From the NCBI RefSeq assembly GCF_000144625.1, contig NC_014376.1, positions 1,302,001 through 1,366,000 on the forward strand: DNA of 64,000 nucleotides, read 5' to 3'. A model generated the notes under the pieces. That model was not told where the DNA came from, ran no database searches, and saw nothing but the letters and a program-made list of their open reading frames with translations. Position numbers and translations under genes: made by a program. This document shows, in pieces, positions 17,543 through 26,476 of this stretch; position 1 is the first letter of the stretch; every line of letters begins with the position of its first letter. The stretch is from [Clostridium] saccharolyticum WM1 (GTDB taxonomy: Bacteria > Bacillota > Clostridia > Lachnospirales > Lachnospiraceae).

Positions 17543-18448
17543 ATGAAACAAAAATCGAGACTGCAATGGAAAAGAGCCTGTTTTATTTTTCTTATGGTTC
17601 TTCCCGCTATTATTATTCCTATTATATTCACTTACTATCCTATGATCAGGGGTTCTATGATGGCTTTCCAGAGCTATAACCTGATGAATATTAAAAATAT
17701 CAAATGGGTGGGATTTGATAATTTTAAGAAGTTATTTGAACACAGTGCCAGCAACACATTCTATTCCACTATGTGGAATACCGTCAAGTGGGTGGGGATT
17801 TCCCTGCTTTTCCAGTTTGTAACAGGGTTTGCCATGGCGCTGCTCTTAAAAAAGAAATTTAAGGGAAGCGGAGTGTACCAGGGCCTGATTTTTTTCCCTT
17901 GGGCAGTCTCTGGATTTATTATTGGTATCATGTGGCGCTGGATGTTTAACGGTACCTCCGGCGTAATCAATGACCTGCTGATGAAATTGCACTTGATCCG
18001 CCTTCCTGTGGGCTGGCTGGCGGGTAAGAATACGGCGTTGTATTCTTGTATTATAGCAAATATATGGTATGGGATCCCGTTTTTTACCATTATGATCACG
18101 GCTGCCTTACGAGGGGTTCCGGAAGAACTTTATGAAGCCGCCGATGTGGATGGCGCAAGTCCGATCCAGAAATTTTCCGGAATTACAGTGCCCTGCATCC
18201 GGTCCGTGTTATTGCTGACGGTTTTACTCAGGGTGATCTGGATCTTTAATTTCCCGGATCTGATTTATTCCATGACGCAGGGAGGTCCGGCGGGATCTTC
18301 CAATATCATCACATCCTACATGATGCAGCTGGTCCAGAGTCTGGACTATGGCATGGCTTCTGCCGTGGGAGTGCTGTGCATCTTGTTTCTTGTAATATTT
18401 GCATCGTTTTACTTAACACTTACCAAATATACGGATAAGGAGGCATGA
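17543..18448 (+). CDS. Sugar ABC transporter permease (MalF type)
   Basis: A 301-residue inner-membrane permease with six predicted membrane segments. The family EAA loop reads EELYEAADVDGASPIQKFSG, the contact point for the ATPase. The N-terminus is typical (FIFLMVLPAIIIPIIFTYYP). GAGGAGG precedes the ATG. Its partner permease starts four bases after its stop. Confidence 0.93.
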   Translation: MKQKSRLQWKRACFIFLMVLPAIIIPIIFTYYPMIRGSMMAFQSYNLMNIKNIKWVGFDNFKKLFEHSASNTFYSTMWNTVKWVGISLLFQFVTGFAMALLLKKKFKGSGVYQGLIFFPWAVSGFIIGIMWRWMFNGTSGVINDLLMKLHLIRLPVGWLAGKNTALYSCIIANIWYGIPFFTIMITAALRGVPEELYEAADVDGASPIQKFSGITVPCIRSVLLLTVLLRVIWIFNFPDLIYSMTQGGPAGSSNIITSYMMQLVQSLDYGMASAVGVLCILFLVIFASFYLTLTKYTDKEA

Positions 18449-18451
18449 CAT

Positions 18452-19294
18452 ATGACTGCAGCAAGCAAAAAACAGGTGTGGAGAATATTGAAGTTTGTCG
18501 TACTTACTGCTTTTCTTGTGCTGACTATGTTCCCTTTTCTATGGATGTTGCTGACTTCCTTAAAGGGGTCTCAGGGCGAGATTTACACATTCCCGGTGAA
18601 ATATCTCCCGGATCCGGTTTCTTTGGTCAATTACGGAGCCATGCTTTGGAAGGGGAATTTTGCCAGATACTTATGCAACTCATTTTTCACCTCTTCTGTG
18701 GCAGCAGCCTGCTCGGTTTTTATCTCCATTCTGGCCAGTTACGTCATCAGCAGATTCCGTTTCCGTTTTAAAAATGTACTGCTTCTGTTTTTTCTGGTGA
18801 CCCAGATGATTCCCATGTTTATTATGCTTGCCCCATTGTATCAGATGTTAGGAAAGATGAAGATGCTGAATAATCTGTATGGGCTGGCTATGCTGTATAC
18901 CAATATGATGATCCCATTTTCCGTTGTAACATTATGCGGTTTTTTTGACGGAGTGCCAAAATCACTGGAAGAAGCGGCATGGATTGATGGCTGCGGCTAT
19001 TTGCAGGCATTGTTTCAGGTGATTGTACCGGTTATTATGCCAGGGATTGCAGCCACATTCATCTTTGCCTTTATTAATTCCTGGAATGAACTTTTTATGT
19101 CGGTGATGTTTATAGACGTTGACAAATTCAAGACAATACCGGTAGGGCTTAATGCTCTGATCTTAAAATATGATATCAAATGGGGGGAAATGGCAGCAGG
19201 AACCATTATGTCATTGATACCCACCATGTGCTTGTTTACCTTTGCCCAGAAATATATGATAGAAGGGCTTACAGCCGGATCGGTGAAAGGCTGA
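18452..19294 (+). CDS. Sugar ABC transporter permease (MalG type)
   Basis: The second permease of the pair, 280 residues. It has the N-terminal LTMFPFLWMLLTSLKG segment and the EAA loop SLEEAAWIDGCGYLQALFQV. It ends MIEGLTAGSVKG, as carbohydrate permeases of this group do. An AAGGAGG within the end of the preceding gene serves it. The IS200-type element sits 48 bases downstream, inside what looks like the operon's terminator region (GCTTTTC/GAAAAG). Confidence 0.93.
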   Translation: MTAASKKQVWRILKFVVLTAFLVLTMFPFLWMLLTSLKGSQGEIYTFPVKYLPDPVSLVNYGAMLWKGNFARYLCNSFFTSSVAAACSVFISILASYVISRFRFRFKNVLLLFFLVTQMIPMFIMLAPLYQMLGKMKMLNNLYGLAMLYTNMMIPFSVVTLCGFFDGVPKSLEEAAWIDGCGYLQALFQVIVPVIMPGIAATFIFAFINSWNELFMSVMFIDVDKFKTIPVGLNALILKYDIKWGEMAAGTIMSLIPTMCLFTFAQKYMIEGLTAGSVKG

Positions 19295-19342
19295 TTCCTT
19301 TCCACACTCCCAGCCGCTTTTCATAAGAAAAGTGGGTCTTGA

Positions 19343-20122
19343 TTATGGGCTTTAGCCTGTTGAACATGGGTGAGTTTCTCTTTAAGAGAAATGAATCCAT
19401 GTGAAATAATAAACCACCCGCTATGCGGGTGCGAGTCAGTAAGTTATACAAAAAATCACCTTTCCGATTATAATAGAGGTGTCCAAGCCACTATTAGAGA
19501 AAGGAAAGGTGATTTCAATGGCGAAGAAAGCCAATGAACTGGCACACACGAAATGGATGTGCAAATATCATATCGTCTTCACACCTAAGTATAGACGAAA
19601 AGTAATTTATAATCAATACAAGGAAGATTTGAGAGAAGTCTTGAAGCAACTATGTAATTATAAGGGGGTCCAAATCTTAGAAGGCCATATTATGCCGGAT
19701 CATGTACATATGCTGGTAAGTATTCCGCCTAAAATTAGCATATCCAGTTTTATGGGTTATCTGAAAGGCAAATCCGCCCTTATGATGTTTGATCGCCACG
19801 CAAACCTAAAGTATAAATTCGGAAACCGACATTTTTGGTCGGAAGGATACTATGTAAGCACAGTAGGACTAAATGAGGACACCATCCGAAAATATATACA
19901 GGAGCAGGAAAAAGCGGATATTATGCAAGATAAACTAAGTGTAAAAGAATACGAGGACCCTTTTAAGGGTTAGTCGGTATTACAAAGGCCCCTTCAGGGG
20001 CGGCGACGAGTCAAAAGCATAGTGGCTTGAACGAAGTGAAAGCCAGCGCCTTGAGACGCTGGCCTAGTATCAAAGGGTTATACCCTTTTCACAAGCCACC
20101 CGTTTTACGGGTGGTCTTGACT
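19343..20122 (+). mobile_element. IS200/IS605-type element, intact copy
   Basis: A 780-bp element identical in layout to 11870-12650. It has the left-end hairpins, a single tnpA gene, internal hairpins (GCCAGCG/CGCTGGC; GGCCCC/GGGGC) and the right-end hairpin CCACCCG-TTTT-ACGGGTGG. No tnpB is present. The ends were placed by comparing the two copies: the flanks diverge at 19343 and 20122. The flank base order (TT before ATGGGC) may include the target site. Confidence 0.9.
19518..19973 (+). CDS. tnpA: IS200-family transposase TnpA
   Basis: A 151-residue Y1 HUH transposase that moves single-stranded IS DNA. The HUH motif is HVH in GHIMPDHVHMLVSIPP (H62 and H64). The likely catalytic tyrosine is Y126 in EDTIRKYIQEQ. 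The length is right for IS200-type enzymes. ATG 19518 follows GAAAGGAAAGG; the frame is open further upstream into the element end but without family similarity. It is the only intact copy in the window. Confidence 0.95.
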   Translation: MAKKANELAHTKWMCKYHIVFTPKYRRKVIYNQYKEDLREVLKQLCNYKGVQILEGHIMPDHVHMLVSIPPKISISSFMGYLKGKSALMMFDRHANLKYKFGNRHFWSEGYYVSTVGLNEDTIRKYIQEQEKADIMQDKLSVKEYEDPFKG

Positions 20123-20188
20123 GGTTTTATTACCATATCAATACCCACTTTTAATTTGTACATTTTTTACTGGAGATGCCATCTATGC

Positions 20189-20216
20189 TTGACATACCCG
20201 GAAGCTGCATTATAAT
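20189..20216 (+). promoter_or_regulatory. Promoter-like sequence facing the MATE gene
   Basis: TTGACA (20189-20194) and TATAAT (20211-20216), both perfect, with a 16-base spacer. No gene follows on this strand: the next frame is a six-codon ATG frame, and then transcription would run antisense into the MATE gene that ends at 20305. It is either an antisense promoter or the remains of a lost gene's control region next to the IS. Confidence 0.5.
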
Positions 20217-20304
20217 ACAAACAAGGATAAAATTTTAAGATATGGAAGAACGAACCCAATGACAAGCCAAAAACATTTTTGCTCCTGTAATCACGGTCCG
20301 GCCT

Positions 20305-21651
20305 TTAGCGGCTCAGAACGTCATTTACATAATAATGCCTGATTACAATTACGCCAATCACATCTGCAAGGGCCCAGCCAATGGGAATTGCCCACCAGAT
20401 TCCAACAATTCCGATCCGGTTTACTGAGGAGAGGGTATAAGCCAGTAGCACTCTGACACCAAGGCTTACAACGGTAAGTATGATGGATATTCCTGGCTTT
20501 CCGATTCCCCGGAACAGGCCGTAGAACATAAATAAATATCCGATCAGGCAATAAAAGCCGGCTACAATGGAAAGGTATTGCACTCCGATCCCTAAAATCT
20601 CCGTTTCATTATGACTGATAAAAATAACCATCAAAGGCTTAGCTGTCATGAATATAAAAATGGAGATCAAAGCGCAGTAAACCGTGATTATTTTCACCGC
20701 AGAGCGTATTCCGGTATATATGCGGGATTTCTTTCCAGCCCCCGTATTTTGAGCGATAAAGGTGGAAAATGCATTGCCAAAATCCTGTACAGGCATATAT
20801 GCAAAGCTTTCTATTTTAACAACGGCTGCAAATGCGGCCATGGCAGACACACCGAAGCTGTTCACCAGACTCTGTATCATCAGAATTCCGAAATTCATAA
20901 CGGAATACTGGATGCTGGAGAGTATGGAGAAATTGGCAATTTTCTTTCCCGTGCTTTTGTTCAGATAAAAATGTTCCCGTTTAAGGCGGAATGGAGGAAC
21001 GCGCACTATGGCATAAAGAGCGATGCCTGCGGCTGAAAACCCTTGTGCAATGATTGTAGCATAGGCGGCACCGGCGATCCCCATTTGAAGGGGAACAACG
21101 AACAGGATATCCAATCCTATATTAATAACAGCAGACAAAATAAGAAAAGCAAGGGGCACCACAGAATTGCCCATACTCCGCATAGCGGCACTGAAGTAAT
21201 TGTAAATATAGGATAAGCCCAACCCATAGAAAATAATCTTCAGGTATGTTCTTGCGTCCGCGAAAACTTCCTGGGGTATATTGATAAAGGTTAATATTTT
21301 ATCAATAAAAAAGATGGAACATACATTGATCACTACAGTGATGATTCCAATGAAAACAAATGCAGTAAAAAAACAGTTTTTTAATTCATCTATTTCGCCT
21401 GAGCCAAAGTACATAGAAAATACCACGCTGCTGCCCATACAGAATCCAATAATGATGGAAGTCAATAAAACCATAACGGAAAACGAACTGCCTACCGCAG
21501 CCAGAGCATGGGAACCGATGAACTTCCCCACAATTACCGTATCGGCGACGTTATATAATTGCTGAAACAGGTTGCCTGCGATCATGGGGATGGCGAAGTT
21601 TATCATGGCCTTTGTTTCATTGCCGTTGATCAGATCTTTTGCAGCATTCAT
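20305..21651 (-). CDS. MATE-family efflux transporter
   Basis: A 448-residue membrane exporter with about twelve hydrophobic segments. The N-terminal half begins AMINFAIPMIAGNLFQQLYN and carries VADTVIVGKFIGSHALAAVG, both standard for MATE proteins that export drugs or metabolites in exchange for Na+ or H+. The second half repeats the fold (FGVSAMAAFAAVVKIESFAY). It is transcribed alone on the minus strand with AAAGGA upstream of its ATG. The substrate is unknown. Confidence 0.93.
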   Translation of the reverse strand: MNAAKDLINGNETKAMINFAIPMIAGNLFQQLYNVADTVIVGKFIGSHALAAVGSSFSVMVLLTSIIIGFCMGSSVVFSMYFGSGEIDELKNCFFTAFVFIGIITVVINVCSIFFIDKILTFINIPQEVFADARTYLKIIFYGLGLSYIYNYFSAAMRSMGNSVVPLAFLILSAVINIGLDILFVVPLQMGIAGAAYATIIAQGFSAAGIALYAIVRVPPFRLKREHFYLNKSTGKKIANFSILSSIQYSVMNFGILMIQSLVNSFGVSAMAAFAAVVKIESFAYMPVQDFGNAFSTFIAQNTGAGKKSRIYTGIRSAVKIITVYCALISIFIFMTAKPLMVIFISHNETEILGIGVQYLSIVAGFYCLIGYLFMFYGLFRGIGKPGISIILTVVSLGVRVLLAYTLSSVNRIGIVGIWWAIPIGWALADVIGVIVIRHYYVNDVLSR

Positions 21652-21852
21652 TTTACTCTAAAATCCTTTCAGTTTTTATTGCGGCAGGGAGATTCCCTTA
21701 TTGGACAGCCATATAATTTTGCTGTGTTTTACCCTTTGTTTATGCAATGCATAAAGGTTACCATTAGAACATCCTTTTGTCAATGCGTACAGAAATAACG
21801 AGATCCATTAATCAGCAAGGCAAAATAATTACAAATAAAAGGAGAATGAAAC

Positions 21853-22644
21853 ATGAGCTATCTGAATCACATCACCGGATACCGGGAGGATATTTTATCT
21901 AGCCGTTCCATCGTAAAAAAGGGGAATTTTGCATTAATCGAGCCGGATGGCCTGGTAAAGAACGTCATTCCGGGATTTGAGAAATGTGCGGTGACCATTT
22001 TGGCTTCTCCTAAAATGGGGGCTTCTTTCGTCGATTATCTTGTGACAATGGATCAGGGAGGCGGTTTTTTAAAGGGATTTGGCGGAGAGGGGATCGAAGC
22101 ATTCCTCTATATTCTGGAAGGCAGGGTAAAAGTGAAAAATGAAGATAAGGAAGCGGAACTGACGGAAGGGGGATACATGTATTCTCCTGAGGGAAAGAAA
22201 GTTAGCTTTGAGAATGTGGGAGAAGCTCCGGCAAGGGCATTCTTGTATAAGAGGCGTTATAACAGGATTGAGGGGCACGAAGCTTATACGGTTTGGGGCA
22301 ACATCAATGACGTACCTTTTACCCCCTACGAGGGAATGGAGGATGTAAGGGTCAAAGACTTCCTGCCTTCGGCCACTGACATTGGATTTGATATGAATTT
22401 TCATATTTTAAGCTTGAAACCCGGCGCTTGCCACGGCTACATTGAAACCCATATCCAGGAGCATGGAGCCTACATCTATTCCGGGGAAGGAATGTATAAT
22501 CTGGACAATCACTGGATTCCAGTTAAAAAGGGCGACTATCTGTTTATGGGGGCTTACAGCTTACAGGCCGCCTATGGGGTGGGGCGGAAGGAAGAATTTG
22601 CTTATGTGTATTCAAAAGACTGCAACAGGGATGTAGAAATATAA
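21853..22644 (+). CDS. allE: (S)-ureidoglycine aminohydrolase
   Basis: A 263-residue bicupin enzyme that converts (S)-ureidoglycine to (S)-ureidoglycolate and ammonia in purine/allantoin breakdown. The match to Escherichia coli AllE (YlbA) is strong by memory: the start NHITGYREDILSSRSIVKKG, then GASFVDYLVT, HGYIETHIQEHGAYI with metal-binding His and Glu, and the end YSKDCNRDVEI. AAAAGGAG precedes the ATG. No other allantoin gene is in the window, so it either works with genes elsewhere or has a side role. Confidence 0.93.
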   Translation: MSYLNHITGYREDILSSRSIVKKGNFALIEPDGLVKNVIPGFEKCAVTILASPKMGASFVDYLVTMDQGGGFLKGFGGEGIEAFLYILEGRVKVKNEDKEAELTEGGYMYSPEGKKVSFENVGEAPARAFLYKRRYNRIEGHEAYTVWGNINDVPFTPYEGMEDVRVKDFLPSATDIGFDMNFHILSLKPGACHGYIETHIQEHGAYIYSGEGMYNLDNHWIPVKKGDYLFMGAYSLQAAYGVGRKEEFAYVYSKDCNRDVEI

Positions 22645-22908
22645 ACAGCTTCTGTTTCCGCATTTTACTGCTCCCCTCTCGGAAGAGCAAAGGATACTGC
22701 AAGCGCCGGTGAATGACAGGGAAGCGGGACCAAAAGTTTATCCTGGGATTTCATGCCCGGATATTGGCTCAGCCGGGAGGAACTTTATCACAGGGACTTT
22801 TCAAACAACATTGTCCTGTTCTGCTCCGGCTTTCCCAAGTCAGCCCTGATAGTAACGGGTTATAATTTAAAAAGGAGATTTGCCGGATACCGGGCAGACG
22901 TAGAAAAA

Positions 22909-23835
22909 ATGAATTTGGCACATATTACAGTTAATAAAATTATAGAAATGTTCCTCATCATGATGATAGGGGCAGCCGCATTAAAAACAGGAGTTGTGGA
23001 ATCAGGAACCAGTAAAAAAATGTCAGGAGTCCTGCTGAATGTGATTACTCCCTGTATGATCATCGTGTCTTACCAGATGGAATTTGACAAAGACCTGTTA
23101 ATAGGTCTGGTAGTCACGGTGATTCTGTCCGGAGCAAGCCTTATTCTCTCCATCTTTCTTTCCGGAATTCTGGTAAAGGACAGGGAAAATCCGGACATGG
23201 CGGTGGAACGGATGTCCATAGTCTATTCCAACTGCGGTTTTATCGGCCTTCCCATTGTCAATGGATTGCTGGGACCCAAGGGTGTATTTTTTATGACCGC
23301 TTATATAACCGCATTTAATATCCTGATCTGGTCCCATGGAATCATGCTCATGAGGGGAAGAGCCGGAGGACTTATGTCCTCCATGAAAAGCTTCATCAAT
23401 CCGTCCACCGTGGCAATCGGAGCCGGAATTTTATTTTTTGTAGCAGGACTTCATCTGCCGGAGGTAATAAGAAATCCCCTGTCAATGGTGGGAGCCATGA
23501 ATACGCCAGTGGCAATGCTGATTTCCGGAATGAACCTGGCGGAAAGCGAATTGCTTTCCTGTCTGAAAAAACCAAGGACCTATATGATCAGCGCCGCTAA
23601 ACTCCTTGTGATCCCCCTCATAACCCTGCTGCTTCTCCTGGCAGTCAGAGTGGACTATGCCATTGCCGTCACCATTTTAGTTGCCTCTGCCTGCCCCAGC
23701 GGAGCAACGGGAGCCATGTTTGCTCTGCAGTACAACAAGGACAGCCAGTATGCCTCAAAATTATTGGCAGTGACAACCGTCTTTTCATTGGTTACCATAC
23801 CAGCCGTTATGCTTGCAGCAGGTATGGTTTTCTAG
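22909..23835 (+). CDS. AEC-family transporter (auxin-efflux-carrier type)
   Basis: A membrane protein of about 308 residues with roughly ten segments arranged as two inverted halves. Family features include SNCGFIGLPIVNGLLG and CPSGATGAMFALQYNKD. Such proteins carry organic acids such as malate. The start MNLAHITVNKIIEMFLIMMI at 22909 matches the family N-terminus. The frame is open from ATG 22753, but those 52 codons show no membrane segment or family similarity. No good Shine-Dalgarno lies close to 22909, so the start is uncertain. It may carry a product or precursor related to the allE reaction. Confidence 0.85.
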   Translation: MNLAHITVNKIIEMFLIMMIGAAALKTGVVESGTSKKMSGVLLNVITPCMIIVSYQMEFDKDLLIGLVVTVILSGASLILSIFLSGILVKDRENPDMAVERMSIVYSNCGFIGLPIVNGLLGPKGVFFMTAYITAFNILIWSHGIMLMRGRAGGLMSSMKSFINPSTVAIGAGILFFVAGLHLPEVIRNPLSMVGAMNTPVAMLISGMNLAESELLSCLKKPRTYMISAAKLLVIPLITLLLLLAVRVDYAIAVTILVASACPSGATGAMFALQYNKDSQYASKLLAVTTVFSLVTIPAVMLAAGMVF

Positions 23836-23851
23836 TTAGGAAGAAAAAGGG

Positions 23852-23892
23852 AAAACGCCCTGCAGAATTCTTTAATGCCTGCAGGGCGTTTT
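23852..23892 (+). terminator. Terminator after the AEC transporter
   Basis: AAAACGCCCTGCAG (23852-23865) pairs perfectly with CTGCAGGGCGTTTT (23879-23892). The A and T runs on either side make it usable in both directions. Confidence 0.88.
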
Positions 23893-24013
23893 GTATCCTG
23901 ACCGTTTGTAACAAACAAAAATTTACCGTAACATTATGCCGCTTTTCATTTCCCCTGTATTCCTTGGAAGTGGTAAAGTTAATATAACAAAAAAACAAGT
24001 AAGGAGGAAGTGT

Positions 24014-24322
24014 ATGAAGATTTTAGCCATCACAGCATGTACGGCAGGGATTGCCCATACGTACATTGCCAAGGAAAAGCTGGAACATGCAGCAAAGGAA
24101 CTGGGCCATCAGATCAAGGTAGAAACCCAGGGCTCTATTGGAGTGGAAAATGAACTGACACCCCAGGAAATCCTGGAAGCTGATGTAATCCTGATTTCTG
24201 CGGATATCCGGGTGAACAAAGACCGTTTTGCAGGGAAACCGGTGGTGGAGATCCCCATCAGCATGGTAATGAAATCCCCCAAAGGAGTGATCTCAAAGAT
24301 CCAGGAAAAAATGGGGAAGTAA
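24014..24322 (+). CDS. PTS fructose-family EIIB
   Basis: A 102-residue soluble EIIB. The phosphocysteine lies in ITACTAGIAHTYIAKEKLE, the fructose-family loop. The rest (KVETQGSIGVENELT, ILISADIRVNKDRF) is typical. ATG 24014 follows AAGGAGGAAG. It opens an operon that continues through EIIC, aldolase, regulator, EIIA, reductase and isomerase. Confidence 0.93.
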   Translation: MKILAITACTAGIAHTYIAKEKLEHAAKELGHQIKVETQGSIGVENELTPQEILEADVILISADIRVNKDRFAGKPVVEIPISMVMKSPKGVISKIQEKMGK

Positions 24323-24366
24323 CCGGAGTGCAGCAAAGAAAAAATATGGAAAAAGAGGGGAATACA

Positions 24367-25473
24367 ATGGCAAAGCAAAAATTTGATATTAAAAAACATG
24401 TTATGACGGGAATTTCCTATATGATTCCCATTGTTGTTTGCGGAGGGATCCTCAGTGCGCTGGCAAAGGGGTTTGGCGGATATGATATTGGCAGCGCCAT
24501 AGAAGCAGGGGCAACGCCGTTTTCCAATTTAAATCCATTTTCCTGGATTGGATTTTGGTGGGGCATTAATAAGCTGGGATCCATAGCAATGGATTTTGCA
24601 GTAGCGGTAATGACGGCCGGTGTGGCCTATTCCATAGCAGGGCGTCCGGGAATTGTGCCCGGCATAGTGATCGGATATTGTTCCTCCCAATCCAAGGCAG
24701 GATTTCTAGGAGGTCTGCTGATGGCCTTTATCATCGGCTCCTTTGTAAACTGGATGAAGACCTGGAAGCTTCCCAAGTGGTGTGTAGGCCTGATGCCTGT
24801 TATGTTTATACCAGTGGTATCCACCCTGGTATGCGGTATGATTTTCCTCTGTGTGTTCTCCATTCCCCTGGCCTTTATTATGAACGTGTTCCAGCAGTGG
24901 ATCATCTCCTTAAACGGCGGGGCAAAGGCAGTAATCGGAGGAGTAATCGGCGCCTGTATGGGATTTGATATGGGCGGTCCCATTAACAAGACGGCTTCCA
25001 TGGCTGCCAACGCACTGGGAGCAGATGGAATCAACGGACCCATGGCTGCAAAGATCATCGGAGGCATGACTCCTCCCATCGGAATCTTTATTGCTACTTT
25101 ATTAAGAAAAAACAAATTTTCAAAAGTCGAGCTGGAAACTGCAAAAACGGCACTTCCCATGGGCCTTTGCTTTATTACCGAAGGCGTCCTTCCCTTTGCT
25201 GCGGCTGATCCTGCAAGAGTGATCCCCAGCAGCATGATCGGTTCTGCTGTAGCCGGAGCCATTGCAGTAGGCATGGGCTGTGAATCCGTGGCAGGTCATG
25301 GAGGTATTTTCGTGGTCCCCATGATGAAAAATCCCCTGTGGTTTTTAATTGCCCTGGCCATTGGTTCTGTAGTGACAGGAGTGGTTTATGCAGTTCTTAA
25401 GCGTCCTTTAGACCAACAGGTGGAAAAGGAAGAGGAAGAACTTGACTTTGATCTGGATATTAATATCCAGTAA
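24367..25473 (+). CDS. PTS fructose-family EIIC
   Basis: A membrane channel subunit of about 368 residues. It starts FDIKKHVMTGISYMIPIVVC and includes the family segments MGFDMGGPINKTASMAANAL, MTPPIGIFIATLL and GLCFITEGVLPFAAADPARV. ATG 24367 is preferred, with GAGGGG upstream. The acidic C-terminal tail (EKEEEELDFDLDINIQ) is a peculiarity of this protein. Confidence 0.92.
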   Translation: MAKQKFDIKKHVMTGISYMIPIVVCGGILSALAKGFGGYDIGSAIEAGATPFSNLNPFSWIGFWWGINKLGSIAMDFAVAVMTAGVAYSIAGRPGIVPGIVIGYCSSQSKAGFLGGLLMAFIIGSFVNWMKTWKLPKWCVGLMPVMFIPVVSTLVCGMIFLCVFSIPLAFIMNVFQQWIISLNGGAKAVIGGVIGACMGFDMGGPINKTASMAANALGADGINGPMAAKIIGGMTPPIGIFIATLLRKNKFSKVELETAKTALPMGLCFITEGVLPFAAADPARVIPSSMIGSAVAGAIAVGMGCESVAGHGGIFVVPMMKNPLWFLIALAIGSVVTGVVYAVLKRPLDQQVEKEEEELDFDLDINIQ

Positions 25474-25567
25474 GACAGCAGATCTTAGAGAATACCCTGA
25501 CACCGGGTGTAACGGGGTGGCCCTGCCCCAAAGGCATGGGCAACAATATGGAAAGGACGAGAAAAAA

Positions 25568-26452
25568 ATGTTAGTATCAATGAAAGCCATCCTTGACGAT
25601 GCAAATAAAAATTACTACGGGGTTATGGCCATGAACAGCATCAATATAGAGATGGCCAGAGCGGGAATCATGGCAGCGGAAGAGGAACATTCTCCCATGA
25701 TTCTGCAGTTCGGCCCCGGGCAGATGAAAAACCATGCCCATGCGGAAGAAATGCTTCCTGTCATAAGGGAGCTTGCCTCCAGGGTACATGTGCCGGTGGC
25801 TTTGAATCTTGACCATGGGTCTGATTTTTACACCATTACGGACTGCATTAACCGGGGATTTACCAACGTCATGTACGATGGATCTTCCCTGCCTTATGAG
25901 GAAAACGTAAAGAGAACGGCGATCATCACCGCTCTAGCCCATGGCATGGGCTGTTCCGTGGAAGGGGAGCTTGGCCATGTAGGCCAGGCAGACCATGAGG
26001 ACGATGCGGATACGGATTTGTATACCAATCCGGAGCTGGCAATGGATTTTGTGGAAAAAACAGGCATTGATGCTCTGGCTGTTGCCATTGGTACGGCTCA
26101 CGGGGCCTATCCCAAGGGGAAAATCCCGAAGCTGGATTTTAATCGTCTTCATCAGTTGAAGGAGACTTTAAATATGCCGTTGGTACTTCACGGCGGGTCC
26201 GGTTCCGGGGAAGAAAATTTAAAAAAGGCGGTGGCAGGAGGCATTAACAAAATCAACGTATGCACCGATGCCTTTGAAGCAGGAAAAACAGCCATGTTAA
26301 AGGAACTTGAGGGGAATCCTGGGATGGATTATATGCATCTTTGCATGGCGGCGGAAGCCGGAATCAAGGAGTTCGTGAAGAATTACATGAAAGTGATCGG
26401 CTCCAGCGGCAGATATATTTATGGAGAAGCAAAACAAGTCGGAAATGAGTAA
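25568..26452 (+). CDS. Class II ketose-bisphosphate aldolase
   Basis: A 294-residue zinc-dependent aldolase of the fructose-/tagatose-bisphosphate family. Motifs include VPVALNLDHGSDFYTI with the catalytic Asp and zinc His, SVEGELGHVGQ, AIGTAHGAYP with a zinc His, and LVLHGGSGSGEENLKKAV. Close relatives are GatY/KbaY and FbaA; the exact ketose cannot be read. ATG 25568 follows GGAAAGGACGAG. It splits the sugar phosphate produced by the PTS and isomerase of this operon into two three-carbon units. No sugar-phosphate kinase is encoded alongside. Confidence 0.9.
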   Translation: MLVSMKAILDDANKNYYGVMAMNSINIEMARAGIMAAEEEHSPMILQFGPGQMKNHAHAEEMLPVIRELASRVHVPVALNLDHGSDFYTITDCINRGFTNVMYDGSSLPYEENVKRTAIITALAHGMGCSVEGELGHVGQADHEDDADTDLYTNPELAMDFVEKTGIDALAVAIGTAHGAYPKGKIPKLDFNRLHQLKETLNMPLVLHGGSGSGEENLKKAVAGGINKINVCTDAFEAGKTAMLKELEGNPGMDYMHLCMAAEAGIKEFVKNYMKVIGSSGRYIYGEAKQVGNE

Positions 26453-26476
26453 TTCCTAAAGAATAGGGGTGTTTAC

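Noticed and set aside
22645..22908. Possible riboswitch or N-terminal extension before the AEC transporter
   Set aside because: GGTGAATGACAGGGAAGCGGG faintly recalls a cobalamin box, but the other conserved boxes are missing. The open frame there lacks any transporter-like sequence.
24627..25274. 215-codon minus-strand frame rich in Pro, Met and Ala
   Set aside because: It lies entirely antisense to the EIIC gene and has the composition expected of its complementary frame.
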